Source: Amaurobius ferox (lineage: Eukaryota > Arthropoda > Arachnida > Araneae > Amaurobiidae). From it: a stretch of 64,000 nucleotides of DNA. Under the pieces are notes generated by a model that saw nothing but the letters and a program-made list of their open reading frames with translations, was not told where the DNA came from and searched no databases. Below, piece after piece: positions 35,755 through 48,021 of the stretch; position 1 is the first letter of the stretch, and each line of letters opens with the position of its first letter. The DNA is taken from the NCBI GenBank assembly GCA_951213105.1, contig OX578134.1, positions 138,606,293-138,670,292 of the forward strand, given 5' to 3'. Made by a program: the position numbers and the translations under genes.

Positions 35755-37594
35755 CATAGTGATTATAAATAAAGTTCCCGATTTGAAAATGGTCTCAAAT
35801 AAAAAGCACAGGTCAGAATGATTTGAAATTTTGTGTGAACACTCGTGAAGCAATGGAATTTTGCTTGGTGAAGAAAAAAACAGTAGTTCAAAAAGTCGCC
35901 GTTAGGAGAATAATTGGCGTTTTACTACACTAGAACGCAATAAAAAGTAATAAACGTTGACTTACTCATTGGCTAATGACGTAATAAATGTTCAATATGC
36001 TGTCCTTCACATTCTGAAACAAGCTGAAAAAGCAAAATTGCGTGTTCAACAACAGATTTGAGTGTTTCTGCAGAGATGTTGTGGATGTGATGCGTGATGC
36101 TAGCTTTAAGTTCCGCTAAATTGATATTGTGTCCATTAAACACCACATGCTTCAGATGCCCCCAAAGCCAAAAATCACATGAATTGAGGTCAGGGGAACG
36201 TGCTGGCCGTCTTTCAGGAAAATGGCGGCTGATGACTCTGTCAGCTCCAAAATGACTGCGAAGTAGCCGCTTTACTGGCTTGCGACATGTCGTGGAGCCA
36301 CATCCTGCATGCAAATAGTGTTATCGATACACTGACGCTCTTGCAGTGTGGATATAACGTGACTTTTCAAAAGACGTTCATATCGATGGCCATTGACAGA
36401 ACAGTTGACGGGGCCATGAGGACCAACTGCCCCAAATAGGAAAGGCCCGATATTAAACGCTGCTGTAAATCCGCACCACACAGTGACTTTGGGGGAATGA
36501 AGAGGCACCTGGAGTAGTTCCTGTGGATTTCCGGTTTCCCAGATTCTGCAATTTTGTGTATTAACAGTTCCGTGGAGATGGAAGTGTGCTTCGTCAGGCC
36601 ACAAATAGTTTCAGGGCCATTCATCGTCCACTTGTATCCGAGCCAGAAATTGAAGTGAGAACATTTCACATGCAACATTGTCCGCAGGTATCAACTGTTG
36701 AACATAGGTCAGTTTGTAAGGATAACATTTCAAAAATGTGTTTCAAAATTTTTTGCACCGTACTGGAGGGTACGTCTAATAATCGGGCAATTCCACGTGC
36801 ACTCGTAGATGCATTAGCGTTACGCTCTTCTTCTAACACTGTAGCTACGTCTTCCATTATTTCTCCATCGACTCCTTTCCGTCCCCTGCCAGGTTTGATG
36901 TCCAAAGAGCCAGTCTCCTCAAATTTTAAAATCATTTTGCGCAAGCTTTTGCCACACACAGGACCAGATTCTAACTTTTTCAACGTTCTGAACTTTCTAG
37001 GAGCTACTAACTAAGAGCTGTTATTCTCATAAAACAATTTGACTAGAAGAGCACGATCTTTTAATAATATAGTCATTGCAACAGAACAATAGAGATTTTC
37101 CATTAAGTTATGAGAAACAAGTTCCGCTCTTCCTTTTTTATAGTAAACTTTTATTGCAACGTCACTGTCTTATGCAAATTTACAGCAGCATTTGAAAAGC
37201 AATTATGCAAAACTAGCTAAATCCACTTTTTGTGAAAAAAGATACGCCTTATATTGGCTTAGAATTAAACATTGTTTCAATGGATGAAATTTTTTTTTAT
37301 TACTTGCATGCATATGATGATGAAAGATTGACTTTTATTTCAACATTCGAAGGACAGCATATTGAACATTTATTACGTCATTAGCCAATGAGTAAGTCAA
37401 CGTTTATTACTTTTGTATTGCATTCTAGAGCGCCAATTATACTCCTAGCGGGGACTTTTTGAACTACTGTTTTTTCTTCACCAAACAAAATTCCATTGTT
37501 CCACGTGTGTTCATGCAAAATTTCAAATCATTCTGACCAGTGCTTTTTCTTTGAGACCATTTTCAAACCGGGAACTTCAATTATAATCACCTTG
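35755..37594 (-). mobile_element. Mariner-like element with long terminal inverted repeats
   Basis: Both ends follow TA dinucleotides (35753-35754 and 37595-37596), the target duplication of the Tc1/mariner superfamily. The left end reads CATAGTGATTATAAAT and the right end, reversed, CAAGGTGATTATAATT. The inverted repeats are about 260 bp (to about 36017 and from about 37333). The total of 1840 bp encloses one broken transposase gene on the minus strand. Confidence 0.85.
35973..37076 (-). pseudogene. Mariner-like transposase, broken
   Basis: The ATG at 37074-37076 starts a frame with a TAG at 37011-37013 (codon 22). It continues with SLRKMILKFEETGSL, a GRGRK motif and a helix-turn-helix-like STVQKIL, ending at 36666 by frameshift. 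A second frame gives the first catalytic block WPDEAHFHLHG (near 36592), NTQNCRIWE, and CMQDVAPRHV with the second Asp. After another frameshift near 36290 a third frame gives SRHFPERRPARSPDLNSCDF with the third Asp, and the C-terminus EGQHIEHLLRH. About 365 codons is full length for the family. One in-frame stop and two frameshifts make it inactive. The spacing of the second and third Asp is about 42 residues, larger than the 34 of classical mariner, but the frameshift lies within that interval. Confidence 0.85.
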
Positions 37595-37596
37595 TA

Positions 37597-40500
37597 TTTT
37601 AAATCGTTTTGCTCAAAAGAGACTGGCACATTGTAAATATAACTGAACTATTACTTCAGGTGTATAGTGTGTTTGACGTTTTGAAGTTCTGCAGTATAAA
37701 ATTTTCCTCCCTTGTGTTGGCAGATTTTTGAGCCTATTTTTAATTTTAAAGTCTGCTATTCCTGTTCTGAAAAATGTTTTTACAGTTTGGGTAACCCTGG
37801 TTACTCCAGATTATAGCCTATGAATTGCAATAATTTAATTATGACTACTGGATCTTTAAAGTCATTACTGATGTTGTTAAATTTTTTTGGGGGAATTCTA
37901 AACAGAAAAACACAAACGCGATGGCGATAAGCTTATTTTAAAATGCAAGAAATGACACTTTATTTGACATTTTATAATTCTATAAAAGGATGCAATTACA
38001 GTTTCACATCTTAAAAGACTTAATATCGAAACAAAAGAGTGTATTTTACACTCTAATGGGAAGATAACAAACAAAATTAACAGCTAATGGAACATAACAC
38101 TCGCTACAATATATAAATTAAATTTACATCGATAATGTTTAAGATACGTTTTGTGTTTTAAAATACTGACTGATACTCGTATTAGTATATTAAAATTAAT
38201 TTGACATCAAACGTCGTTAATTTAAAGATTTAACTGGAATATACATAAGTGGTTTTTTAGCGGTTTAACTTGCGAGATGTAATCTTTACACATATAGAAA
38301 TTTTTCTTATAATATCCAAGAACTAAGAGACGAGAAAATATGTCTTTAAAGCTTTTGTTTAAATTTACTCCAAAATGTATTCATTTAAATTAAGTGTTTT
38401 TTATTTTATTTTGCTAATAGTATATATCAAAATATATTTGATGAGGTTCTAAAAATAAGAAAATTCATTTTTTCTGCATATATACTTTTAAGCATTCCAC
38501 AAATTGATGCAGCTGGGTCTATATTAAAATAATGCAGAATATGTTAATGAGACAATAAAATGATATTTCTTGAAGTATGGAGCGTAAAAGACAGAATGTG
38601 TTTTAAAGAAGGTTATTGCGAAAGACCCTCTGGAATCGAGGGCGTAATTGCAAAAGACATAGACGAACCTGATTTTTCTGATAACTAAAAATTGAATAAA
38701 AAATGAATTAAAAGCTCAGTGTGAGCGAAATGTGGAACAATGTACAATCAATAACCTCCTAGCTATTTTACAAGGTCCTAAATAGGCCTGAGGTATAATA
38801 AACAGCATTTAAACACTCAACTAATTTCCTAAACAGACTGATATATTCTCAATACACTGACGCATACACAATTCACTGTTACTCGTATTACTCCAGACTA
38901 ATCAATTGAACGATGATCAGCTTATATACCCTCTGTGGAATGTTCGGAAAAAACATGCAACTAGGGTAATTCGTAACTAATCTACACAATTTAAAAAGTT
39001 TCCAGAATTCGAAAGTCGTCAAGTTCTAAGTATTCCCTCAAATTGATCACCATGTACCCCTAATTTATCGAAAATGTCAAGCAACCGGATCTTCAAATAA
39101 TAACAATGGTCGCCTGTAAATGTAATCTCGTTTTACCTCGGTAACGTCAATATGTTCAAAGATATATTTCTGATATTCTAAAAACGATTATGCAAACATC
39201 CCATTCGAGGAGAGATTAGACTGATATAATTTAATCTTCTTTTGTGAGACGCTTATAAAATTATTTAAAATGTATATCAAAATATTTAGTATTAAACTAA
39301 GAAATGAAATTTAGAGAATAAACTACATTGACATTTAAGAGTTGCAATTATTTGATATGCATATTTTGTTAAGAAATAGAATGATGACTTTTCCTCAATC
39401 GTTTATGTATATAGCAAGTACATCCTAAAGAAAAGTAATGTAACTAAAACAAAACAAAATAAAACAAAACAAAACAATAAATAAATAAGAATAAATAATA
39501 AATAAATAATATTTTTTTTTCTTCAGGAAAGCAAAAAACTAAACCAAAATGAACTAATGCTTGCTGTATGGATAGTTTTTAATTGTATTACTTTTCCTTT
39601 TAACGTGCTATATAATGCCGTTTTATTTTGTTGCTGTTTGCTGCATCTAAATCAATAATTTCCAAAATGGGGTACGCTAAGAAAATTTTAACAATTCCTA
39701 TTTGTGTTTCGAAGACAAGTTTTATATTGAATGAATAAAAGTAAATTAATTGAAGGATAATAAATATTAACTTTTATTTTTAAATTATACGACCATAAAT
39801 ATTTCTGCTAATGTATATAGAATTTTAATATATCATATATTTTCCGCTGTAAAGAAATTCAATAAGTTAGGAAGTTAATATATATTTATGATTAAATTTA
39901 ACCATTTATTCGTTACACTTAATAGTAATAATAGAATATGGCAAGTAACCTTAAGGGCTTTGAACCATGAGATTTCAGAGTTATACTAAATTTTGTTAAT
40001 TAGCTAAATTTATCATAATCACCCCATTATTACAAAATGAATTAGATACATTAGCGAGTTGCATTAAATCCGCCCACTGTGCTTTAGGACCATCTGCTAT
40101 GGCCCGGCCCTGAAGCTCTTGCTGGATCATGAGTGCAATACGTAACATGATGTGGAATTAGCCAGTATGAATTTTCATCTGGGCAGCTAGCTGTTCTACA
40201 TAACTATCAATAAATTATAAATATATGCCATTAAGTTGTAAATTTCACTACATCATAATGCCATTTTATACCATAAGATAGGTGCCATCATTGTAGTTTG
40301 ATTGGGTGCTGATCTTATGGAATATAAAGGCAAATATCCCAAGTATCACACTCACTATTCATATATTTCAGACTATATTTTGAATGTGCATATTTTCTGG
40401 TATTACAGTAATATAGTCAGTTTGCAAATATGTTAGTTTTGGCTTTTATATAATGTTATACCTGCTCAGTTGGCCTCAAGAAAGGGGCTTATAACGCCCT

Positions 40501-43094
40501 CCAAACAATTACCATCTTACTGATTTATGTCTGCTTTTTTAAAGCAAGTTTTTATTTATAAAGGATATTGAAAGTTCTGCCTGGAGTACTTATATCTCGG
40601 TTGTCAAGTACTTGTTGGATGATCACAATGATAACAATGATCCCAATGGTAAAGAATTGCATGCTTGCTAACTTAAAAAATTTTGGGAACTAATATGAGC
40701 ATGAAATTACACCAATTATCTCTATAGCCAATTCCTCTGGAAAGATTTTAGCAATATATTTATAATTTTATTTACATTTCACTAATATGTTAGACTTTTG
40801 GTAATTACTAACCATGTAATTGAAGTGCAGGAATTAAAGGGAGAAGGATTTATGAATATAGTTTTCTATTCCAGATGATTCATTAGTTTTGTTTGACGAC
40901 GCATGCTGTACATAAAAATAAAATTATCAAAAACAAATTCTTCTGATAAAAAATAATTATCCACCGCAGTAATTAGACAAAACTCATGTAAAAAACGTAT
41001 TTTTTAACTTTTGGCAAAAAATGTGAAACTAACCGAACTAAGGAATTGAATTAAATATGGATTTAATTAGGGTTCTGAAATTATTATTTGAGACGATGCA
41101 GGATGGATTATATGAAAAAGATAAGGGTTTCATTAAAAGCTTGCTATAAAGATGCAGTTAATTATTGCATTCCTTTACGAACAATTAATATATCGTTTAA
41201 ATAAATTTATAAAATAAATTCTTCTGACTCTCTTGTACTCACGCTCTATTAAACTGTGAATTTAACGGTACGTACTTTAAATTGTTTTTTCAGCGAAATA
41301 ATGGAAATATTCAATAATTGAATTCAATTGTAATTGCTAAATGAAAATTAAATAAAATTATAATTTCCGCTAATGACAGAATGAGCCTGTCTGGCATCAA
41401 TTTAACACTATAATTAATTTGTAGACTGGAAAGTTTACAGGTACTCTTTGTCTAGTTAGAAAGTTTACTGGCACTTCTTGTTCCAGCTAGTTCAAAAGGA
41501 TCAGATAGTTCATTACTTTTAGCTTGATGAGGTAACTTTCGGTTTGGTCAGCGGAAATGAAATGTAACTTTCTATGTTTTTCCTTCAAAATATATTTTGC
41601 TTTTGGCAAACGTCAATTTTCTAGGGTCGCATGCGTAACTTTCTGGCGATATAAACCTTTCTTGCTTTGATTGGTATGGCTACTGTCTGTTATGGCGAAT
41701 GTGTTATTTTTTATCTCCGATACAGTTTGATACATTTTATAAACTAGGTTTTTATTTTGAAATTTTAAACAGAAATGCTAGTGTGAAAAATCGAAAACGC
41801 AATATATTTTATATATTTAGTTAGAAAGAATAAATTCTGAAAATAAAATATCCGATCTCAAAGTCTAATTGCTGTTACACATTAAATTTGTGCCTAAATA
41901 TGCTTTCGCCAGCTGTGCAGCGTAATGCGCCTTAAATAAGGACCTGGACATGCTTTTCCTAACTGCACAGTGGTTAGAAGTTATGTTTAAAGTACCTTGG
42001 TTAGAAGTATCAAAGCACAGTCGGAATTAGAGACAAAACATCGCGAGTGGTTAGCGTAGAAGCAGGATAAGTTAGATAGTGAAGGAAAGGAAACCAAGTG
42101 TGACAAAGAAAATTGCATCTTAATCGGGTGTGGGTGGGAGCTGAGATAGATTAAAACGTAGTTTAGGGGAGGGGCAGCTTAAATTATATTATAAGCCTAA
42201 GGATATATTCAAATGCCAAAATCCAAACATTGAGCACAGAACATTATAGGAACATAGCTAATATTTTGCGGCGTTACGCTTCCAGAGGTAAGAAGTTCCA
42301 CATTTTCGCCGATTTGATCTGAAAACAAAAATGATCAAGATTCTTAAAAATTCCTAAAAAATTAAAACATAGTATAGTTAACTTGTTTATATTATAGTGC
42401 GAAGATATAACTCCCTATTCATGTAAAAATTAGAAATGTGCAAATCTGCAATTCGTGGATAGACAAATTTTCAAAAATGCCAAAAATACGTATTTTTGGA
42501 AGCTTTTCATAAAAATATTTCAGAAATGAACATATTGCCTTAGATTTCGTTAAAATTCGTTGGAAAGAGCGTTCTTCGTTTTTTCCGTTGGTGTTAAGAT
42601 GGAAACTTGGTGATAATATTTTTGAGCGCATGGGAACCAATTTGCGTGAAAATTACTCAATATTCCCCGATGCAGCATTAAATGACTTTAACACTGTGTA
42701 AATAAAAAATTTAGATGCATAGTTATACTAAGCAGTACTGAATTTTGTAGCTGCAAGCAGCGTTTTAGTGTTTCTGCTACATTTCAAGCATACGCATGCA
42801 CGTACGCACAGACAGGCACATTCCTTTAGTATATCATTTGTTATTTGTTTAGTATATACTTTCCTGAAATGGTTGCAAAACCTGATAAAAAATATTTTAA
42901 TATTTTTCAGGCACAAACTCTCGAAATAGGTGTTAAATTAAAACCTGGGTATTCGGAATGCAAAATTTATTTTCGCCAACCAATGCATTTCATTTAAACA
43001 TCAAAATGCATTTAGACACAAGAAAGGAGCAATAGCTCCAAAACAAGAAAGAGTAAGAGAAAGATACTACGAAGATTCTTAACTTGAAGCATCA
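37597..43094. other. AT-rich sequence with one short protein-like frame
   Basis: 5.5 kb with no recognisable transposon ends. 39450-39515 is an AAAAC/AAATA simple repeat. The GC-richer island at 40070-40150 carries the short minus-strand frame listed separately. Other frames (42419-42640, 42728-42916) look like chance. Confidence 0.45.
39996..40148 (-). CDS. Candidate 50-codon frame in a GC-rich island (uncertain)
   Basis: The minus-strand ATG at 40146-40148 opens a 50-codon frame reading LQGRAIADGPKAQWADLMQL in its middle, with well-mixed residues and better codon balance than neighbouring chance frames. It ends at TAA (39996-39998). It could be one exon of a host gene or a transposon relic. 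I do not recognise it and see no certain splice sites. Confidence 0.2.
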   Translation of the reverse strand: MLRIALMIQQELQGRAIADGPKAQWADLMQLANVSNSFCNNGVIMINLAN

Positions 43095-43440
43095 GTAACA
43101 ATTGAGGTACCATTAGAATACGAATGAAGATATTGAGAAAGTTATGAATAATACATTATACCAAATCTCAGCACTTGAACTGCAGATCCAGAAAGGCAGC
43201 CATAAAAGATTAAATTTGGGAGAGAAATGATAAAATTCTGAATACCAAAATCGGTAGGTGCAATGCAGACAAAAAAAAGCCGCTTATATGAGTGAAATGT
43301 GAAATAAGAGGGGACAATTTTAAAAGTATTGCCCCGTTATGCAGAAAATTTTGTAAATGGAAGATGGGAATGGTATTTTATGAGAAGGTTGCTTCATAAA
43401 ATGGGGTGAATGGTTGGAAGTGAAAATAATAAGCTGAACA
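43095..43440 (+). repeat. Dispersed repeat R, copy 3
   Basis: ATTAGAATACGAATGAAGAT, GAATAATACATTATACC, AAAAGATTAAATTTGGGAGA and GTGAAATGTGAAATAAGAGG occur in the R order, followed by the same GGTTGC..AAAATGGGGTGAAT tail as copy 1. Confidence 0.75.
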
Positions 43441-45224
43441 TGTGAGTGGATGCATAAGTTTTCTGTATATTAGATTTGATAAGGTTAGGTTATCTAAAAG
43501 ACGTTATAAAGTATATGTTGAAGTATTTAAATTTATTTTCTTTCAAAATGCATATGTCTTGGAAGTTTTGTTAGATTGTTCCTATACATAAAGTTTCATA
43601 TGCCGTTTATGTAAATTGGTCCAACTTTGTACTTCATATTTCTTAAATGTGAATATAATTTTATTTGAAATTTTAATTTAAGCATATTCAAAGAAGATGC
43701 ATGAGTTTGAAATGTCAAACCATAGCATGCATATCAAAATAGCCAGCGTGTATTTCCAGTCCTGACCCATGACTTTATTTGTATCCTCTTTCTAGAGGAT
43801 TTATATTGAGTTTCAATAGTGTGAAGCATTTATATCTAATATTACATTTCAGTTAAATCTCAAAACACATACCACAATTCAAAGAATAATAAAAAAGAAA
43901 AATAATGACTTTGTATCTGCTTTTTTCAAAGATGAAGAATTTATTAAATAATGTAAATGTAGAGAAATAAAGTTTTTGTTCAAATGAAAATCGAACAGAA
44001 TGCATATAATATACATGATAATATAATAACGGATACACGAATGTATTTACATTGTTACAACGTATTCTCTGGATTTGTAGGCGTATTATCAGAATATGAG
44101 AATGATTTCGAATATCTGGATAACTTAAGTTTTGTTAAAAACAAAAATAATATAAACAGGAACATGCAATATAAAATTTAATCGAGTAAAATTTCTTGTT
44201 TAAACAAGAATTTCAACTGCGTAGTGGGTTACATGGAATTTTCTTCTAGGTTGAATAAACTTTTCTTGGTGAATAATAAGGCATTCTTTTAGAGTCAAAA
44301 ATGTTTTAATAAAAAAATTCAGAAAACATTCTGTTTCAAAGAACAGAAAGTATTGTGTTAAGTAAGATATGTTTCATATGTATAAAGATTTTTTTCTTGT
44401 AATAGTAGATTTTATAAGCTGTACATTAAGTTTTCTTTATTATTGAAGCATATATTCTTGTCTGAAATTATAGGAAATTCTTCAATTCTTACAGGGTGCA
44501 TTTATTGAATCTCTAGCTATCAAGCAACGCCACAACACAACAGCAATTAAGTGCTGAAATACCTCACGACATAGGAATATCACGAAACAGGAATCGTATC
44601 AATGCATCACGTAATAATGATGTATTGACAATTTGCTTTTACTCATTTGATATAACTTCACTCTTTATACTCTCTATGGAAAGTCTTAAAAACGTAGTTA
44701 ACTCTGAAATTCAAGTTTAATCACTTAGTTTCTCGAATTTTTCCAAATTCGCAAAATGAACCCATATTGGCGACATTTTGCCAAATTCGTCCCCAAACTA
44801 GCCAATTCTGTTAGCAAGATTAAGCGACTCTGATATTACCGTAATAACAATCGGTGACTGTAAATGATCGTTTTCGTGATGTTGGTTTTCGTGATGAGTG
44901 TTTATGATGTTGAGAAATATATATCAAAACACTATGTAGTTCTGTGCATATGAGTATAGGATGTACGCTTTAAGTATAGTCAGAATGTATTGAAAAATAA
45001 AGTTTGTAAAATATAAATATATAATTTAATATTTTAAGCACTATAATTTCTATTGGTTACAATATTTGGAATACATTATTTATTCCATATTATTGCATTT
45101 TAAAAGAGGTAAACTATTTTCCTTAACAAATGCATTTAAAATAAATGCAACAACTCATAAAAACACCGTTAATTGCGAGAAAATAAATATAATAACAAAA
45201 GAGAAGCTATAACAGAAAACGATT
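43441..45224. other. AT-rich sequence, no gene seen
   Basis: Short frames only (43853-44038 minus, 43984-44181 plus). A GGCGACATTTTGCC-type stretch near 44770 resembles 24000-24060. Confidence 0.45.
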
Positions 45225-45505
45225 TCTCAATTTGCTGTATCAATCGAAAGAAGCCTTTCTAGAATACAAATGAGAATATAGAGAAAGGAATGAATAATAC
45301 ATAATATTAAATCTTCGTACATGAACGCCTTGTTCAGAAAGGCACCCATAAAAGATAGGATTTAGAAAAATCTGGTAAACGCTCAGAACCAAAAGCACAA
45401 GGGATATCACAGTGCAGATAACAATGGTACAGGAAAGTGAGAGGTATGCGGAAGAAAAGGGACAAATTTAAAAGTATTGTGTTTTGAATTAGACATGTTT
45501 TGAAG
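45225..45505 (+). repeat. Dispersed repeat R, copy 4
   Basis: TTGCTGTATCAATCGAAAGA, CTAGAATACAAATGAGAATA and GAATAATACATAATATTAAA occur in the R order. Upstream AT-rich sequence from about 45110 is also shared with copies 2 and 5. Confidence 0.7.
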
Positions 45506-45542
45506 ATGGAACATGTGATTTGATGTTGAGCATAGATAGATC

Positions 45543-45740
45543 ATCATTAGGTTTAAACATAAGTAGGCTTATCAGTAAGTTTAAACATAAGTAGGGTCAT
45601 CTGTAGATTTAAACATAGGTAGGATTATCAGTAGGTTTAAACATAAGTAGGATTATCAGTAGGTTTAAACATAGGTAGAATTATCAGTAGGTTTAAACAT
45701 AGGTAGAATTATCAGTAGGTTTGAGCATAGATATATTGAG
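45543..45740. repeat. 28-bp minisatellite
   Basis: About seven units of GGTTTAAACATAAGTAGG plus attatcagta, with scattered substitutions. Each unit carries the palindrome GTTTAAAC. Confidence 0.9.
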
Positions 45741-46361
45741 ATAGATAGGTATTGGACGGCTGATATACACAGAGTTAACTGAAATTTCTATAAAATCTTT
45801 TGTTTGATTTGTCTGAAAACATTTGTACAAGAACATCATGGCAGATTATGAAAATGTTTGCAGCCATCTTAAAGATATGTAGCTAATATGAGTTAAAACT
45901 TGCTAAATTGAGACTTAGAAGTTTCGTGACGTGTGAACTGTAACAATACATGGCATTTAAACTCATCAAAATGTTTCGAGTTACAACTCTATGACAACAT
46001 GTTATAATGATATTGGGAGCAAATCAGTGAGGAAAGATAAAGGTAAAGACCTCTATACATTTACAGTAGTTTACAAATGACCATCAGTGAAAAATCACTA
46101 AAAATTTTCTATTGATATGGACAGCTTTAAAGCAACCCAAATAATAAAATTGAAGAGCACTTTTGAATAATGAAATCAGAAAAATCAAAATATTGAGTAG
46201 TCATCAAGATAAGACTCTATTTCTTGATTTTTGACACAGTTTTAGTTTTTTTAAAGGTATCTAAAGATACGTTTTGTTTGAGCAATATAGGGCAGTCGGC
46301 ATTGACAAGGCAGTTGATATACGTATGTCCTCTAATCACTGCTGGATAGCTAGCCATTGAT
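45741..46361. other. AT-rich sequence, no gene seen
   Basis: No promoter or exon could be supported upstream of the following frame. Confidence 0.45.
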
Positions 46362-46826
46362 ATGCTTTCTTTTGTGTTTCTATTATTCAAAAGTGCTCTT
46401 CAGTTTTCGATTTGGATTACTTTAAATATTACCATATCTATGAAAATGACAACATATTTCTATTGTATTGCATGGTCATGTCTAATCATTTGTTTCTCGG
46501 CCACACTCTTCGTATGCACCAAAATTAGAGTTCATATACTTAGCATGTTATTAATTTGTTCCAGTTTTGCTTATCTTGCTTTCACACTAGATGGCGATAC
46601 CATACTGAGTTTTATCGTTCAGCTATTTTGCTGTTTGCGCGGCATGGTCTGGCTCTCATCTGGATGTTCAAGTCCAAGCGTTATTTGCACTGAAGAAGGA
46701 AATCCAAAGATTTCTGTAACGTGCGTTTGCTTCTTAATCTTTATTTGCGCAGCATTTTACGTCGCGACAAAGTTTATTTATTATATGTGTGCAAAGTTAC
46801 GTTCTATGTTTATTAATAAAAAATAG
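46362..46826 (+). CDS. Hypothetical multi-pass membrane protein frame
   Basis: This 154-codon frame from ATG to TAG is among the longest stop-free frames outside repeats. The translation has about five hydrophobic stretches (roughly residues 3-25, 31-53, 57-75, 80-97 and 118-141). Short charged turns such as CTKIRVH separate them, and the basic end is KLRSMFINKK. That is the profile of an integral membrane protein. The stretch around VICTEEGNPK faintly recalls the loop before the last helices of SLC22-type carriers, but it is too weak to name a family, and such carriers are over 500 residues. It may be a terminal exon, a pseudogene fragment or a chance frame. Repeat R copies lie on both sides. 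Confidence 0.3.
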   Translation: MLSFVFLLFKSALQFSIWITLNITISMKMTTYFYCIAWSCLIICFSATLFVCTKIRVHILSMLLICSSFAYLAFTLDGDTILSFIVQLFCCLRGMVWLSSGCSSPSVICTEEGNPKISVTCVCFLIFICAAFYVATKFIYYMCAKLRSMFINKK

Positions 46827-46974
46827 GTGTTTCATACAATACATATTTCAAATTTAAAAAGATATATTTTTCTTTATCAAATATATTTTAATAAAAGTAA
46901 GAACATATATTTATGCACTTTTAAGTCAAATAAAATGGCAATAGTAACAGAATGAGAAACTATAAATGAAAATT

Positions 46975-47300
46975 ATTTCTCAACTTGCTGTATCAATAGA
47001 AAGAGCCACTACCAGAATACAAATGAGAATATTGAGAAAGGTATGAATAATACATAAAACTAAATCTCTGCACTTGGACGCTGCAGCTAGAAAAGAGCTC
47101 GTGAAAGATTAAATTTGGGAAAAAAAAACTTATAAACGCTCAACACCAAATTCTCGAGGGACTGCCGCATACAGACGAAAAAAAAATAAAACACTTACAT
47201 GTGAGTGAAATGTGAAAGAAGAGAGGACAAATTTGAAAGTATGGCACTATTGACTACAAAATTTTGCAGATAGAACATACGAATGGATTTCTTTTAGAGG
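46975..47300 (+). repeat. Dispersed repeat R, copy 5
   Basis: CTTGCTGTATCAATAGAAAG, CAGAATACAAATGAGAATAT, GAATAATACATAAAACTAAA and GTGAGTGAAATGTGAAA occur in the R order. Confidence 0.7.
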
Positions 47301-47652
47301 AGGAAAGTACATAAAATGTGAAGAGTGCAAGGAAGTGATAAATATGTTGAAACTGCAATTGCATATACGTATTTCTTTTTTATGTTAAACATCTTAGGAA
47401 AGGGTTAGAGTAAATCTTGAAAGAAATGTGACAAGGATGAACCGGAAACTGTAACGGAAGTGACATCATATTGTTACAAAACCGTAATAGAAAATTATTG
47501 TTATAATTAAAAGGTCTTGGTTGCTTGGCTTTGGTGACGAGTTCAAAGACCTTGGATACGAATTTGAGGAAATATCGCACACTTTGCGACTCTATAAACT
47601 TCTCGAATTTTATAGATTGGAAGAACTTCATGAGTTGCGTACTTCTTTTCAG

Positions 47653-47744
47653 AATTTTCCACAGCGGTGTATAAGCCCGCCCTCAGTTGGTTAGTTGCAG
47701 TGATAGGAGTACAAGTATCTGCCGAAATCACGAAATTAATCTAG
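47653..47744 (+). CDS. Candidate short terminal exon (uncertain)
   Basis: Preceded by the acceptor-like GTACTTCTTTTCAG, a 29-codon frame reads FSTAVYKPALSWLVAVIGVQ and ends VSAEITKLI before TAG at 47742. The hydrophobic stretch would suit a last transmembrane segment. No family is recognised. The opposing minus-strand frame 47543-47731 is the alternative reading. Confidence 0.18.
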
Positions 47745-48021
47745 AACTCAATATGCAATTTTCCTTTTGATTTCATATACCTTTTTAAGTTGTATAATAA
47801 AACGATACTGTTGGATAAGTGTAAAATGTCTAAATTTTAGATCGGCAACATCTGATTATTCACATCTCCGTTATATGTAAGTATGCGTTTATGGCATGCA
47901 TCAAGTGCACGCCCACCGGGTGGAGTGGCTACTAATGTTAATACTCAAATGCTTCATCGTCAAAAACTTCATCATTTGTGGTCCTATTCGGGCGAAATAA
48001 GCTATATTTAAATAATCTATC

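Noticed and set aside
36586..37014. Plus-strand frame of 142 codons
   Set aside because: It is a shadow of the mariner-like transposase, which has clear family motifs on the minus strand.
45543..45740. CRISPR-like array
   Set aside because: The units are contiguous with no unique spacers, and the genome is eukaryotic.
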